A stretch of DNA of 64,000 bases from Ignatzschineria indica (GCF_003121925.1 NZ_QEWR01000003.1:186001-250000), one strand, 5' to 3'. Shown: positions 38,734 to 48,280, numbered from the stretch's first letter. Notes: generated by a model from the sequence alone, not told the origin. Numbers and translations are program-made.

Positions 38734-38768
38734 AGAGCATCTAGAGAGATCTTTAGATGCTCTTTTTG
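38734..38768 (+). terminator. Rho-independent terminator of dcuC
   Basis: AGAGCATCTA pairs perfectly with TAGATGCTCT across a 10-nt loop, followed by TTTTTGATT. Confidence 0.93.
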
Positions 38769-38889
38769 ATTCGGCCATTGCTTAATCTATTACTCAATCC
38801 ATTGCTCAATAAAAAAGCGATCAAACCTGATAAAATCTTGCTGAGTTATAAATCGCTTCATTCAAAATGCTTCATCGTGGGAGGTGGAG

Positions 38890-39909
38890 ATGTCAAAAAA
38901 ACCGCTCTTTAAAAAGCGTATCAATCCTTATTACAATCCTGAGAAAGCTCATCATCGCCCCTATGGCTTTGAAAATATTCCACCAACCAAGGTTGATTGG
39001 AGAGATCTTCTGCGATGGATGCAAGAACGCCGGCAGAAAAAATTACCTAAAGCTCCCTCTACGGGATATGAGAATTTTATTAAAAAGAATATGGTTCCGC
39101 TCCACTTTCCCGAAAAAGAGACATCGGCATTGATCTGGTTAGGCCACTCCTCGATCTATATCTCAACACCTGAAGTATCGATTGTAACCGATCCAATCTT
39201 CTCTCACCGCGCTTCGCCGCTCTCTTTCCTTGGTCCTCTTCGAAAAACGCCAGCAATCTCCGTCATTGAATCGATGCCACGATTAGATCTTATTCTGATC
39301 TCCCATAATCACTATGATCACCTCGATGAAAGAACGATTCTAGAACTCTATCAGAAATTCCCTGAAATTCTTGTGATCGTTCCCTTAGGGCTAAAACCAT
39401 GGTTTTTAAAACGGGGCATTGAACGAGTCGTTGAGCTCGATTGGTGGGATAGTGAGAAGCTCTCTACTTCGCAATCTCCTTTAGAGATCACTGCGGTTCC
39501 GGCGCAACATTGGAGTAAGCGAGGATTTTTAGATCGTAATGCCTCACTTTGGTGTGGTTATATTATCCAGATAGGTGAGAAAACACTCTACTTTGCCGGC
39601 GATACAGGTTTTACTCCTCTACTAAAAGAGATCGGAGAGCGCTTTTCGATCGATATTGGTCTTATTCCAATCGGCGCCTATGAGCCTCGTTGGTTTATGG
39701 CGCCACAACATATCAGCCCGAAGGAAGCAGTCGAAATTCATCAGATGTTAAATATTAAGCAATCGATCGGCATCCACTGGGGAGTCTTTGAATTAACTGA
39801 TGAAGCTCTCGATGAGCCGCCTCGCTATCTAAAACAATCCCTTAAAGCAGCAAATTGTCAGGAATCTGAATTTATCGCATTACCAATCAATGGCACTTGG
39901 CCACTTTAG
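38890..39909 (+). CDS. MBL-fold metal-dependent hydrolase (NAPE-PLD/RomA-like)
   Basis: A 339-residue metallo-beta-lactamase-fold protein. The metal motif is SHNHYDHLD; further ligands are the His of PAQHWS, the Asp in YFAGDTGFT, and the His of IGIHWGVF. The front part IWLGHSSIYI..VTDPIFSHRASPLSFLGP is typical of the NAPE-phospholipase-D-like/UlaG-related group, often called RomA or L-ascorbate-6-phosphate-lactonase-like. I start at the ATG at 38890, with GGGAGG 5 nt upstream; the frame opens two codons earlier. The substrate is not evident. No signal peptide is seen. Confidence 0.85.
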   Translation: MSKKPLFKKRINPYYNPEKAHHRPYGFENIPPTKVDWRDLLRWMQERRQKKLPKAPSTGYENFIKKNMVPLHFPEKETSALIWLGHSSIYISTPEVSIVTDPIFSHRASPLSFLGPLRKTPAISVIESMPRLDLILISHNHYDHLDERTILELYQKFPEILVIVPLGLKPWFLKRGIERVVELDWWDSEKLSTSQSPLEITAVPAQHWSKRGFLDRNASLWCGYIIQIGEKTLYFAGDTGFTPLLKEIGERFSIDIGLIPIGAYEPRWFMAPQHISPKEAVEIHQMLNIKQSIGIHWGVFELTDEALDEPPRYLKQSLKAANCQESEFIALPINGTWPL

Positions 39910-40070
39910 ATCAATCAGATGCCGCAATCGTATCTGAGATTTTAACCCAGGCAAGATCTTATCAATCTGCCTCTTATCGCTTTTAGATAAGTCATCTTTC
40001 ATCGATAGCACTCAACCATCTTCATCTCCAGATTGAATGCTATCGATCTCAATGACTTCACTTAGCTCAA

Positions 40071-41165
40071 TTAGCTTAATTGGTAGGGAGTATGAAATTC
40101 TGGATCAAATGTTGGCTCTTCAGTGAGTGCTGAGCGTAACTGATCAAACTCCGCAAGCCACTCTTGACGCCACTTCTCTTTCACCGATTCGGGTTGCCAT
40201 GCGGCATTGATACCATTTTCAATACATTGGCGCACGCCATCGAGATCAAAACCGAAATTTTCAATCATCACCTGGTAACATTTCTGTCCATCAGTATTGT
40301 GCATATGCCAATCATCCGTTGCCGGGATAATCACCATACCTGCTTTCGCCATCTGCCGAATAGGATGCTTCATCTGCCACTCTTCTAGATTAGGCCACTT
40401 TTTTAAGAAAAAAGTATTACTCGGCACAACGGTAAAGGGAATACGCTCATCAACACAGCGCTGCATCAGCTCGGGATTCTCAACAACCGTATAACCATGA
40501 TCGATACGCTCAAGCCCAATAAGATCGAGCCCGGTCTCCACATTCCGCCAATGAAGTCCAAACTCAGAGCAATGACCGGTTAAACGAAGGTTATTCTCTT
40601 TTGCAAGTCGATATGCTTTCCAGAACTTCTCAATCGGTGCATCATCTTCTCGATAATCGATACCAATCCCTAACACCCGAGGATGGGGATAAGCGATCAT
40701 CCATTCAACCATCTCCACCGCCTCTTCAGGACTCTTCTCACGATTAATGGAGGGGATTAGATAGGCACTGATATTCCACTTTGCTTCTGCTTCCTCAAAA
40801 ACTACCGCTAAAGTATCCGTTACAACTTGATAAGGAAGCTCAGTATCATTGGGATTCCAGAAGAATTCAACATAACGAATGCCACTATTTTTAGCATCCT
40901 CTAAGATCTCATAAGCAACGCGTGCATAATCTTCCGGCTCGCGCAGTAGCGGATAGAGAAAATTGAGCGCCGCTATTCCCCCTTTCATTACCTCATTTTC
41001 ATGCGCATAAGCGCGATAATAGGATTTTGCTTCTTTCTCCGTCAACGGAACACCATATTTATGGGCAAGATCGAGCATCGTTTCTAAACGAACACCACCT
41101 AATAGGTGGTAGTGTAACTCTGCTTTAGGGATTTCTTTTAAAAATTGAGAGAGCGTTAAAGACAT
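40071..41165 (-). CDS. Adenosine deaminase-family protein, divergent
   Basis: A 364-residue amidohydrolase-fold protein. The N-terminal metal pair is AELHYHLLGG (H18, H20), with H198 and E201 in GHCSEF, H223 in RIDHGYTVV, and D284-D285 in PATDDW. These correspond to the ligand and catalytic residues of adenosine deaminases. Two family motifs differ: HAGE reads HCSE and TDDP reads TDDW. The active-site residues are kept, so it is likely an enzyme, but the substrate may be adenosine, adenine or a related compound. It is transcribed alone on the minus strand. Confidence 0.8.
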   Translation of the reverse strand: MSLTLSQFLKEIPKAELHYHLLGGVRLETMLDLAHKYGVPLTEKEAKSYYRAYAHENEVMKGGIAALNFLYPLLREPEDYARVAYEILEDAKNSGIRYVEFFWNPNDTELPYQVVTDTLAVVFEEAEAKWNISAYLIPSINREKSPEEAVEMVEWMIAYPHPRVLGIGIDYREDDAPIEKFWKAYRLAKENNLRLTGHCSEFGLHWRNVETGLDLIGLERIDHGYTVVENPELMQRCVDERIPFTVVPSNTFFLKKWPNLEEWQMKHPIRQMAKAGMVIIPATDDWHMHNTDGQKCYQVMIENFGFDLDGVRQCIENGINAAWQPESVKEKWRQEWLAEFDQLRSALTEEPTFDPEFHTPYQLS

Positions 41166-41363
41166 AAAAGATCACTCCGTAAGGGGTATAAAGCTATCTG
41201 GAGCTTTGATAAAAATTATTAAAAAGTATCTCACAACATGAATCATCTATGTGATCGACATATTTAACATGCTCGATATACTCAAAGTAGAATCATCACT
41301 CTATTTTAGCGGATTGGTCTGAAAAAAAGGGATAAAAAAGGGGATAAAAATCGCTCTCAATAA

Positions 41364-41407
41364 AAAGCCCTCAAAAGATAACGATAAGTCGCTCTTTTGA
41401 GGGCTTT
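41364..41407. terminator. Strong terminator downstream of sufT
   Basis: AAAGCCCTCAAAAGA pairs perfectly (15 bp) with TCTTTTGAGGGCTTT across a 14-nt loop. On the minus strand it continues TTATTGAG after a T-run, ending the sufU-sufT transcript. The remaining 334-bp gap between sufT and the deaminase gene holds no gene. Confidence 0.92.
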
Positions 41408-41499
41408 AAATATATAATATATAACATATAAGATGTGATGCATGGAATCATAGGCTTACTAAATAGGAGCCTTAATACCTGCAATATCTCTTCTATTTA

Positions 41500-41889
41500 T
41501 TAGAGCATATTGAGCTCAAGCTTTGCCCGAAGAGACATTCTCTGTGGCGTCCAGAAAGGTTCCCAAACAAGATCCACCATACACTCTTTGATTTCAGGAA
41601 TTGAGTAGACGGCATTCGAAACCCAACTTGGCATCTCTCCGGCAACAGGGCATCCTGGCGCAGTTAAAGTCATATCGATACGGATGCGAATATTATTCTC
41701 CGTAAGATCGAGAAACTCGATTGCGTAGATTAAACCTAATTCATAGATATCTACAGGAATCTCTGGGTCATATACCTTCTTAATGGCATCGATAATCTCT
41801 TCAATTAATTGATCTACCTTCTCATCCGGCGCTACACCCTCTGCAAAGAGAATTTGCGGAAAATTGGGTTCATCGCGATTCATATCCAT
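41500..41889 (-). CDS. sufT: SUF Fe-S assembly factor SufT (DUF59/MIP18 family)
   Basis: A 129-residue protein with the DUF59 fold (IIDAIKKVYDPEIPVDIYELGLIY) and the conserved LTAPGCPVAGEMP motif with its reactive Cys. The C-terminal WEPFWTPQRMSLRAKLELNML is typical of the SufT subgroup, which assists maturation of Fe-S proteins. It lies 97 bp downstream of sufU on the same strand. The other suf genes are not in the window. Confidence 0.9.
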   Translation of the reverse strand: MDMNRDEPNFPQILFAEGVAPDEKVDQLIEEIIDAIKKVYDPEIPVDIYELGLIYAIEFLDLTENNIRIRIDMTLTAPGCPVAGEMPSWVSNAVYSIPEIKECMVDLVWEPFWTPQRMSLRAKLELNML

Positions 41890-41986
41890 TTAAATCTCTA
41901 TCCTTCTAATTTATCTATCTCTTTAATTGATCGATCTAGTCTACGATTTCCTCGGCTAGATATCCCATCTTGCTAATTTAAGCGCC

Positions 41987-42433
41987 CTACTCTGTCTGAG
42001 CGATCTCATCTTTTGCATGAATTGCTGAGTAGAGTGCATGCCAAGGTAATGTGGCGCACTTCACGCGAGTAGGATAATCCCGGACTCCCATTAAGATTTC
42101 TAAAGAACCTAAATCCCCACTATCGACATCTTCTAACGTTACCGCATTATGAAAACGTTGAAAAAGCGCTTCCGCTTCAGCAATACTCTTCCCCTTTATT
42201 GCTTCTGTCATCATGGAGCTAGAAGCGGTAGAGATTGCACATCCTTCTCCCTGAAAAGCGATCTCTTTAATGATGCCCTCTTCAATATTAAGATAGAGTT
42301 CAATCTGATCGCCACAAAGCGGATTATGCCCCTCTGCATGATGTGTACATGGCTCAATAAGATGGAAATTTCGAGGATTACGGTTGTGATCTAAAATCAC
42401 CGCTTGGTAGAGCTCTTTAATATCAAAACTCAT
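41987..42433 (-). CDS. sufU: SufU-type Fe-S cluster assembly protein
   Basis: A 148-residue sulfur acceptor/scaffold of the IscU fold. The frame opens at 42508, but the family N-terminus (MSFDIKELYQAVILDHNRNPRN) starts at the ATG at 42433. Ligands are C40 with D42 (NPLCGDQ), C65 (GEGCAIS) and C126 (VKCATLPW). The spacing before the last Cys, with an insertion, is that of SufU and not IscU. In SufU the site binds zinc and accepts sulfur from SufS. It is paired only with sufT here. Confidence 0.92.
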   Translation of the reverse strand: MSFDIKELYQAVILDHNRNPRNFHLIEPCTHHAEGHNPLCGDQIELYLNIEEGIIKEIAFQGEGCAISTASSSMMTEAIKGKSIAEAEALFQRFHNAVTLEDVDSGDLGSLEILMGVRDYPTRVKCATLPWHALYSAIHAKDEIAQTE

Positions 42434-42681
42434 GGTAAATATATTCAACCTTAAATTAGCACTAAATTCGTACTGATTATAACGGATCAAAATTCCATTT
42501 ACGAGCATTGATTGATTGCAACCGCTATTTTCTACTAGATATTGCCTCTAGTAAGAGAGCTCTTTTCGATTCTCTCCTCCTGACAACGGCAGAAAATCCT
42601 CGTTGGCTATTTCTCTGTTTTATGAGAAAATTGAGTATTCATCTCGAAATCTTCATATTTCGAAACCTAACAAATTAATGA

Positions 42682-42717
42682 GCATAAGCGGTAATCACAG
42701 AGTGGAACGGCTTATGC
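42682..42717 (+). promoter_or_regulatory. Inverted repeat in the accD leader
   Basis: GCATAAGC and GCTTATGC form a perfect 8-bp pair around a 20-nt loop, ending 45 bp before the accD ATG. A TCGAAAT/ATTTCGA pair lies at 42644-42663 and a TACTAGA/TCTAGTA pair at 42533-42553 in the same 329-bp divergent gap. Their role is unknown. No gene is seen in the gap. Confidence 0.4.
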
Positions 42718-42762
42718 ATCGACCAATACTAAAGAATATATTAAAAAAAGGATGGTTATAGA

Positions 42763-43632
42763 ATGAACTGGTTTGAGCGTATAATTCCAATGATCCGCAC
42801 AACGAAGAAGGAGAATACAGTTCCTGAAGGTGTCTGGGCTAAATGCCGTTCTTGCGATGCCATTCTCTATCAACAAGAGCTTGCGGCAAACCTTGAAGTC
42901 TGCCCTAAATGTAATGCTCATATGCGCATCGACCCTCGCACAAGATTAACAGCATTTTTAGATAAAGATTCTACAACTGAAATTGGTGCAGATATCGAAT
43001 CAGTTGATTTCTTAAACTTTAAAGATAGCCGTCGCTACCGTGATCGCCTTCTCGATGCTCAAAAATCGACAGGTGAGACAGAAGCATTAATCGCAATGTC
43101 GGGCACACTTAAAGGAATGCCGATTGTTGCGGCTTCTTTTAACTTTAACTTTATGGGCGGCTCGATGGGCTCTGTTGTAGGAGAGCGCTTTATTCGCGCG
43201 GTCAATCATAGTCTTGAACATAAAGTTCCCTTAGTCTGCTTTATGACAAGTGGTGGTGCACGTATGCAGGAAGGTTTAACTTCATTGATGCAGATGGCGA
43301 AAACATCAGCGGGAATTGCGCGCCTTAATGAAGAGCACTTACCCTTTATCTCTGTTTTAACAGACCCTACATTTGGTGGTGTTTCTGCAAGTTTAGCGAT
43401 GTTAGGAGATATCAATATTGCTGAACCTTATGCGCTGATCGGTTTTGCTGGTCCTCGTGTCATTGAACAGACTGTTCGTGAAAAACTCCCTGAAGGCTTC
43501 CAACGCTCTGAGTTCCTCCTTGAGAAAGGAGCCATCGATATAATCATCGATCGCCGTGAACTTCGAAATGAGATCGCAAGCCTTCTTGCAAAACTCACCC
43601 ATCAAGGAAAACCTTTAGAAGAAGTGGGCTAG
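42763..43632 (+). CDS. accD: Acetyl-CoA carboxylase carboxyltransferase subunit beta
   Basis: Beta subunit of the carboxyltransferase that makes malonyl-CoA for fatty acid synthesis. The 289 residues have the N-terminal zinc ribbon C28-x2-C31..C47-x2-C50. The crotonase-like domain shows [24 protein letters not shown], and [17 protein letters not shown]. An AAGGATGG site precedes the ATG. In E. coli AccD also binds its own mRNA, so the leader inverted repeats are of interest. It begins the accD-folC-SPOR-cvpA series. Confidence 0.97.
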   Translation: MNWFERIIPMIRTTKKENTVPEGVWAKCRSCDAILYQQELAANLEVCPKCNAHMRIDPRTRLTAFLDKDSTTEIGADIESVDFLNFKDSRRYRDRLLDAQKSTGETEALIAMSGTLKGMPIVAASFNFNFMGGSMGSVVGERFIRAVNHSLEHKVPLVCFMTSGGARMQEGLTSLMQMAKTSAGIARLNEEHLPFISVLTDPTFGGVSASLAMLGDINIAEPYALIGFAGPRVIEQTVREKLPEGFQRSEFLLEKGAIDIIIDRRELRNEIASLLAKLTHQGKPLEEVG

Positions 43633-43801
43633 CTGAGCAAACTCCTACTCACTGAAGAGTACTTACTGACATTCTTATTGACATTAAATAGTAATATTTC
43701 CCAATAATACTTCACATGCTCTCGCAGGTTGAATTCAAACTGATATAGCGGCTGAAGATATTGGGAATATTATTGTTTATCAGATTCTATTAAGGGCAGA
43801 G

Positions 43802-45115
43802 ATGACCATGGCTTCGAATCGTTCCCTTCAATCTTGGCTAACCCATTTAGAGAGCATTCATCCTCTATCAATGGATTTTAAACTAGAGCGTATTAAAAAT
43901 GTTCTAAAAAATCTCAACCTTGGCAAAATTGCGCCGCTTATCATTACGGTTGCCGGCACCAATGGAAAAGGCTCCACATCCACAACAATCGCAAGCCTCT
44001 ATCATGCTGCTGGATTACGCGTTGGACTCTTCACCTCCCCTCATATTTGGCGCTTTAATGAACGCATTCGTATCAACTTAGAAGAGGCTGAAGATCAAGA
44101 TATTATCGCTGCTTTTGAAGCAATTGAAATAGCGCGTGGCGAGATTACCCTTACCTACTTTGAGTTTGCAACATTAGCTGCATTCTATCTCTTTAAAGAG
44201 AAGCAGGTTGAAGTCGCCATCCTTGAAGTGGGATTAGGTGGCAGGCTCGATTCAACCAATATCATTGATGCCGATATCGCGGTGATCACCCCTATTGGTA
44301 TCGATCATACAGCGCAACTTGGCAATACCATTGCAGAGATCGCACGCGAAAAAGCGGGTATTATTAAACCGCTTGCTCAGGTCATTACCGCAGAAACGGC
44401 CCCTAATGATTCGATCTTAAAGCAAGTTAAAGAAATGGATGCAACTCTCTATCAAAATGGGCGAGACTTTCATTATCAACGTCTCGAATCGGGAGCATTC
44501 AATTATCAATTTAATGAGGAACCTCTCCTTACCTTACCTGCCCCCAACCTCAAAGGCCTTCATCAATATCAAAATGCGGCAACCGCTATTACAGCGCTCT
44601 ATGTGGGTGCTGAAAAGTTTAAAATCACCCCAACACAAACTCATATTGCTAATGGTTTAAAAGATGTAAAATTAGAGGGGCGCTTTCAACAACTCACAAG
44701 AGCTGATAGCCCAACAATCTATCTTGATGTGACACATAACCCTCAAGGCGCGCATGTGTTAAAATCATTAATTGCGGATCTTCGATCTGAAAAAGGGGAG
44801 AATTTTGAGATTATCGCCCTTTTAGGAATGCTGAAAGATAAAGACTCCGTAGCATTAGCAATGCCCCTTAAAGACTCGATTCAATCATGGGTTACGGCAA
44901 CAATCGATGATTGTGAACGCGGTCAATCGGGAGAAGCTTTGGCAACAAAGATTCAACCTATTATTCAACAAACTATTCTTGTGGCACCCTCTATCGCGAC
45001 AGGTTGCCAGCAGGTGCTAGAAATGGCACGGCCACAAGATATTATTATTGTTTTTGGCTCATTTCATATGATGGCAGATAGCCTCAACTGGTTTAAAGAG
45101 AATCAATATGTCTAA
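43802..45115 (+). CDS. folC: Bifunctional dihydrofolate/folylpolyglutamate synthase
   Basis: ATP-dependent ligase of the Mur-ligase superfamily that adds glutamate to dihydropteroate and folates. The 437 residues contain the P-loop TVAGTNGKGSTSTT, the FTSPHIWRFNERIRIN motif, GLGGRLDSTN, and ITPIGIDHTAQLG. The C-terminal domain carries LDVTHNPQGA. It follows accD by 169 bp, which includes an interrupted inverted repeat (about 43692-43706 and 43759-43772). It overlaps the next gene by 8 bp. A second ATG two codons in is an alternative start. Confidence 0.95.
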   Translation: MTMASNRSLQSWLTHLESIHPLSMDFKLERIKNVLKNLNLGKIAPLIITVAGTNGKGSTSTTIASLYHAAGLRVGLFTSPHIWRFNERIRINLEEAEDQDIIAAFEAIEIARGEITLTYFEFATLAAFYLFKEKQVEVAILEVGLGGRLDSTNIIDADIAVITPIGIDHTAQLGNTIAEIAREKAGIIKPLAQVITAETAPNDSILKQVKEMDATLYQNGRDFHYQRLESGAFNYQFNEEPLLTLPAPNLKGLHQYQNAATAITALYVGAEKFKITPTQTHIANGLKDVKLEGRFQQLTRADSPTIYLDVTHNPQGAHVLKSLIADLRSEKGENFEIIALLGMLKDKDSVALAMPLKDSIQSWVTATIDDCERGQSGEALATKIQPIIQQTILVAPSIATGCQQVLEMARPQDIIIVFGSFHMMADSLNWFKENQYV

Positions 45116-45839
45116 TACGCTAACAAAATCGCTATTACAACGTCTTATCGGTGGGATATTTCTTCTCGCTCTTGTCGGGCTCATTGCCGTACTACTTCTA
45201 CAGCCCTCAGATAAATTACCCACCACAACACCACAAGCTAATAATACACAAAAGCCGGCGATTAGTATCAAATCTACAGGGAAAAAAGAGCCTCAAGAGA
45301 TCGCTCCGCCCATTATTTTAGAGAGTCAATCAGGTAAAGAGATTGTCAGCAAGGCGCCGGGAGATATTGTGGGTGAAGAGCTATGGCAAAGTGTTGAACA
45401 AGGTCATCAGATCAAAGAAGAGAATGCCATTATTTTAGCAAGCATCAAACCGCCTAAAGTAACTCCTCTTCCCAAAAAAGAGATTGAGAAACCAAAAGTA
45501 ACCCCAAAAAAAGAGCCGGCGATGCCCAAAATTGAATTGATCGCCGATAGCGAAAAGAGCACAGCAAAGGCACCACAAAAAACGCAACCGGTACAACAAG
45601 CTCCTAAAGCAACAGCACAGGGCCATTGGTATGTGCAACTAGGTGCTTTTGGTAATAGTGCCAATGCACAAAAACTGATGAATGAATTTAAGCAGAAAGG
45701 CTATAACGTCCGCATCTTAAGAGATAACAAGTTAAATCGTGTTCAAATTGGTCCTTATGCTACCAAAAAAGAGGCGGAGCAAGTACAATCTCGTACAAGG
45801 AGCGGATCATTAAAGCCCTCTGTTGTACAGGCTAAATAA
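45108..45839 (+). CDS. SPOR-domain membrane protein (DedD-like)
   Basis: A 243-residue bitopic inner-membrane protein. A short cytosolic N-terminus and one transmembrane helix (about 13-30) are followed by a Pro/Lys-rich periplasmic linker and a C-terminal SPOR domain (about 168-240, GHWYVQLGAFGNSANAQKL..VQIGPYATKKEAEQV). SPOR domains bind denuded peptidoglycan at the septum. Its position between folC and cvpA matches E. coli dedD, which supports a role at division. Confidence 0.88.
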   Translation: MSNTLTKSLLQRLIGGIFLLALVGLIAVLLLQPSDKLPTTTPQANNTQKPAISIKSTGKKEPQEIAPPIILESQSGKEIVSKAPGDIVGEELWQSVEQGHQIKEENAIILASIKPPKVTPLPKKEIEKPKVTPKKEPAMPKIELIADSEKSTAKAPQKTQPVQQAPKATAQGHWYVQLGAFGNSANAQKLMNEFKQKGYNVRILRDNKLNRVQIGPYATKKEAEQVQSRTRSGSLKPSVVQAK

Positions 45840-45977
45840 ATCAACGCAGAATCATGCAATATGCATCTTCCTTCTTTTTAAAAAAGAGACCTTCAAAGAG
45901 CGATCTTTTTCAAAAAAGTGAAGGATCAGTATCAGCAAGATCTGCCCACAAAACAGTTAGACTAGGAGCTCATTAAC

Positions 45978-46622
45978 GTGGATATATCAACCATTATTGA
46001 TGCCGTTATTATTGCCATCATCGCTATTTCAGTCATTGTGGCATTCTTTAGAGGCTTTATCTCAGAAGCGCTCTCATTGATCGTCTGGGTATTAGCATTT
46101 ATGGGAGCCGTCTTCTACTATCAAGATGTCGGCAAGATGCTCCCTAATCTCTTTGGTGGTAGCGCCAATGCTTTAAGTGGTGATGAGTCGATCTTTGGCG
46201 ACCTTATCAGCTTTGCAATCACCTTTATTGCCCTCTTGATCATCTTAGGTTTGGTCAATCTTCTTATCACTTTTGTACTGCGAAAATTGAGTATCTCCTG
46301 GCCCGACCGCCTCCTTGGTACGATCTTTGGTCTTTTAAGAGGGATCTTTATTGTTGCCGTTATCTCCCTTTTTATTATTGAATCGCCTTTTAAAGAGAGT
46401 GAGTATTGGAAAAATGCGAAATTTTCCGGCATGGCCTCTTCTTGGGCGGAAACACTAGCATCAATGATTCCTGAGAATTTCTTAGAGAGTATTAACACCA
46501 CTGTGATTGAGCCCGCCAAAGGGGCCGCTCAACAAAACAGCAATAGCATAAAAGAGGCTGCGCAAAAAGCAGCGATCGAACAGATGACGCGCCTACGCGA
46601 GGAGGCTACCCGTAATGAGTAA
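45978..46622 (+). CDS. cvpA: CvpA family membrane protein
   Basis: A 214-residue inner-membrane protein with four predicted helices (about 5-25, 28-48, 66-90, 103-128). The family motif is AFFRGFISEALSLIVWVLAF, with a conserved DRLLGTIFGLLRG. It starts at GTG, supported by TAGGAG 8 nt upstream. CvpA was named for colicin V production and is linked to envelope resistance. It overlaps ubiG by 8 bp; purF, its usual neighbour, is absent. Confidence 0.9.
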   Translation: MDISTIIDAVIIAIIAISVIVAFFRGFISEALSLIVWVLAFMGAVFYYQDVGKMLPNLFGGSANALSGDESIFGDLISFAITFIALLIILGLVNLLITFVLRKLSISWPDRLLGTIFGLLRGIFIVAVISLFIIESPFKESEYWKNAKFSGMASSWAETLASMIPENFLESINTTVIEPAKGAAQQNSNSIKEAAQKAAIEQMTRLREEATRNE

Positions 46623-47304
46623 TGTATCACACGAAGAAATTGAGAAGTTTAACGATCAAGATTGGTGGAATCGTGAAGGAGAATTAAAGACACTTCATGA
46701 CATCAACCCTACCCGTTTTGAGTTTATTGAACAATTTGTTGATCTTGCCGGCATTAAAGCACTCGATATCGGCTGTGGTGGCGGCATCATCGCTGAAGGT
46801 TTAGCAAAACGACATGCCAAAACGACCGGCATCGATATGGCACCTAATGCCATTGCTGTCGCTAAAGCGCATGCGAAAGAGAATCATCTTAAGATCGATT
46901 ATCGAGTAATCACTGCTGAAGAATTTGCCGAAGAGCATCATGAAGCTTTTGATCTCATCACCTGTCTTGAGATGCTCGAACATGTCCCTACCCCAAGCGC
47001 TATTATTGAAGCTGCAAGCAAAATGTTAAAACCAGGTGGGCATATCTTCTTCTCAACCATCAATCGCACCTTAAAATCGAGAGCCTTAGCGCTCTTCGCC
47101 GCAGAGAGCATCCTACGTATTGTTCCAAAGGGAACCCATGACTATAATAAGCTCATTACCCCTTTAGAGCTCTATGAGATGTGTGAAAGCTATGGTTTAA
47201 CGGTTAAAAAGATTGAAGGAATGAGTTACAACCCTTTCACTCGCATTGCAACACTTACCGATGATGTGAGTATGAATTATCTGCTCTATGCAACGAAAGC
47301 GTAA
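46615..47304 (+). CDS. ubiG: Ubiquinone biosynthesis O-methyltransferase UbiG
   Basis: Catalyses the two O-methylation steps of ubiquinone synthesis. The 229 residues show the N-terminal FNDQDWWNREGELKTLHDINPTRF signature, the SAM motif ALDIGCGGGIIAEGLA, and ITCLEMLEHVPTP. The C-terminal GMSYNPFTRIATLTDDVSMNYLLYA is the UbiG-specific end. Its ATG lies in the 3' end of cvpA. The ubiG-then-yciK neighbourhood resembles pseudomonads, but the mupP phosphatase gene found between them there is missing. Confidence 0.95.
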   Translation: MSNVSHEEIEKFNDQDWWNREGELKTLHDINPTRFEFIEQFVDLAGIKALDIGCGGGIIAEGLAKRHAKTTGIDMAPNAIAVAKAHAKENHLKIDYRVITAEEFAEEHHEAFDLITCLEMLEHVPTPSAIIEAASKMLKPGGHIFFSTINRTLKSRALALFAAESILRIVPKGTHDYNKLITPLELYEMCESYGLTVKKIEGMSYNPFTRIATLTDDVSMNYLLYATKA

Positions 47305-47394
47305 CTCATCATCGATGAGAAAATGACCGCATCTTGAAAGTTGCAATAGCGCTAAAACCGAACGCTAAAATTAAATCAGGTAACAATTTAATAA

Positions 47395-47460
47395 GAAATT
47401 TAATAAGAGATTTAATCAAAGGGTTCAATCAAAAGATTTAATCAAGGGATTTAATAAGGA
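47395..47460. repeat. 12-13-bp tandem repeat upstream of yciK
   Basis: About six imperfect units of the type AATTTAATAAGA / GATTTAATCAAA run head to tail into the yciK ribosome-binding site (ATAAGGA). The spacer is 164 bp and holds nothing else. Confidence 0.8.
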
Positions 47461-47468
47461 TTTTTTAT

Positions 47469-48191
47469 ATGTCAAAACCATTAACGGGCCGTGTCATTTT
47501 AGTAACCGGTGCTTCTGGTGCAATTGGGAAAGAATCAGCACTTCGTCTTGCTGATTTAGGCGCGACCATTATCCTCATGGGCCGAAAAGAGGAGAAGCTC
47601 AATCCCATCTATGACATTATTGTCAATCGAGGGGGAGCAGAACCTGCTATTGTGGCAATGGACTTTCTAAAAGTAGAAGATCTCGATTACTACAATCTTG
47701 CTCAAAACCTAGCGTTAGAGTTTGGAAAACTCGATGGTATTGTCCATGCAGCCATCAACCTTGGTTACTTAACTCCCCTTGCCCATACCAGCCCTGAAAA
47801 ATGGCATCATGGGCTCAATATTACTCTCAACGCACCCTACTTCCTGACACATGCCATGTTGCCGCTTCTTGATCAATCAGATCGCGCTTCTGTCATCTTC
47901 TTTACCCATGATGAGGTAGCAAAAGGGGATCGTGCCTATTGGGGTAGCTATGCCATTGCTAAAGCAGGCTTAGAGACCATGATGAAGATCTTTGCGCTTG
48001 AGAATGAGTCAGAAAAGAAGATCGCCTTTAACGCGATCGATCCTATCTGCATCAACTCTGCCCTTCGAATGAGTGTGATGCCGGAAGGCGCGCCTAATCC
48101 CAAAGAGTTACGCAAGGTGATCGATCTTGTATGGCAACTTAATGATCCCGAACAACCCTTTGTAACAGGAACAACCTTAACCGTTGAGTAG
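47469..48191 (+). CDS. yciK: Short-chain dehydrogenase YciK-like
   Basis: A 240-residue NAD(P)-dependent oxidoreductase of the classical SDR fold. It has the cofactor motif VTGASGAIGKESA near residue 12, the HAAINLG structural motif, and the catalytic YAIAKAG. The C-terminus keeps the PEQPFVTGTTLTVE ending. Similarity of length and of the P-E-K-W-H/NLNAPY-type central region suggests YciK. The physiological substrate is unknown. Confidence 0.85.
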   Translation: MSKPLTGRVILVTGASGAIGKESALRLADLGATIILMGRKEEKLNPIYDIIVNRGGAEPAIVAMDFLKVEDLDYYNLAQNLALEFGKLDGIVHAAINLGYLTPLAHTSPEKWHHGLNITLNAPYFLTHAMLPLLDQSDRASVIFFTHDEVAKGDRAYWGSYAIAKAGLETMMKIFALENESEKKIAFNAIDPICINSALRMSVMPEGAPNPKELRKVIDLVWQLNDPEQPFVTGTTLTVE

Positions 48192-48280
48192 ATAGTTGCA
48201 GCGTTGGGCAATCTGCCCATCCCTTCAATCATTAATCATTAATCTCAATTTTTAATCCAATCTTCTATTAGGAGGAGACG

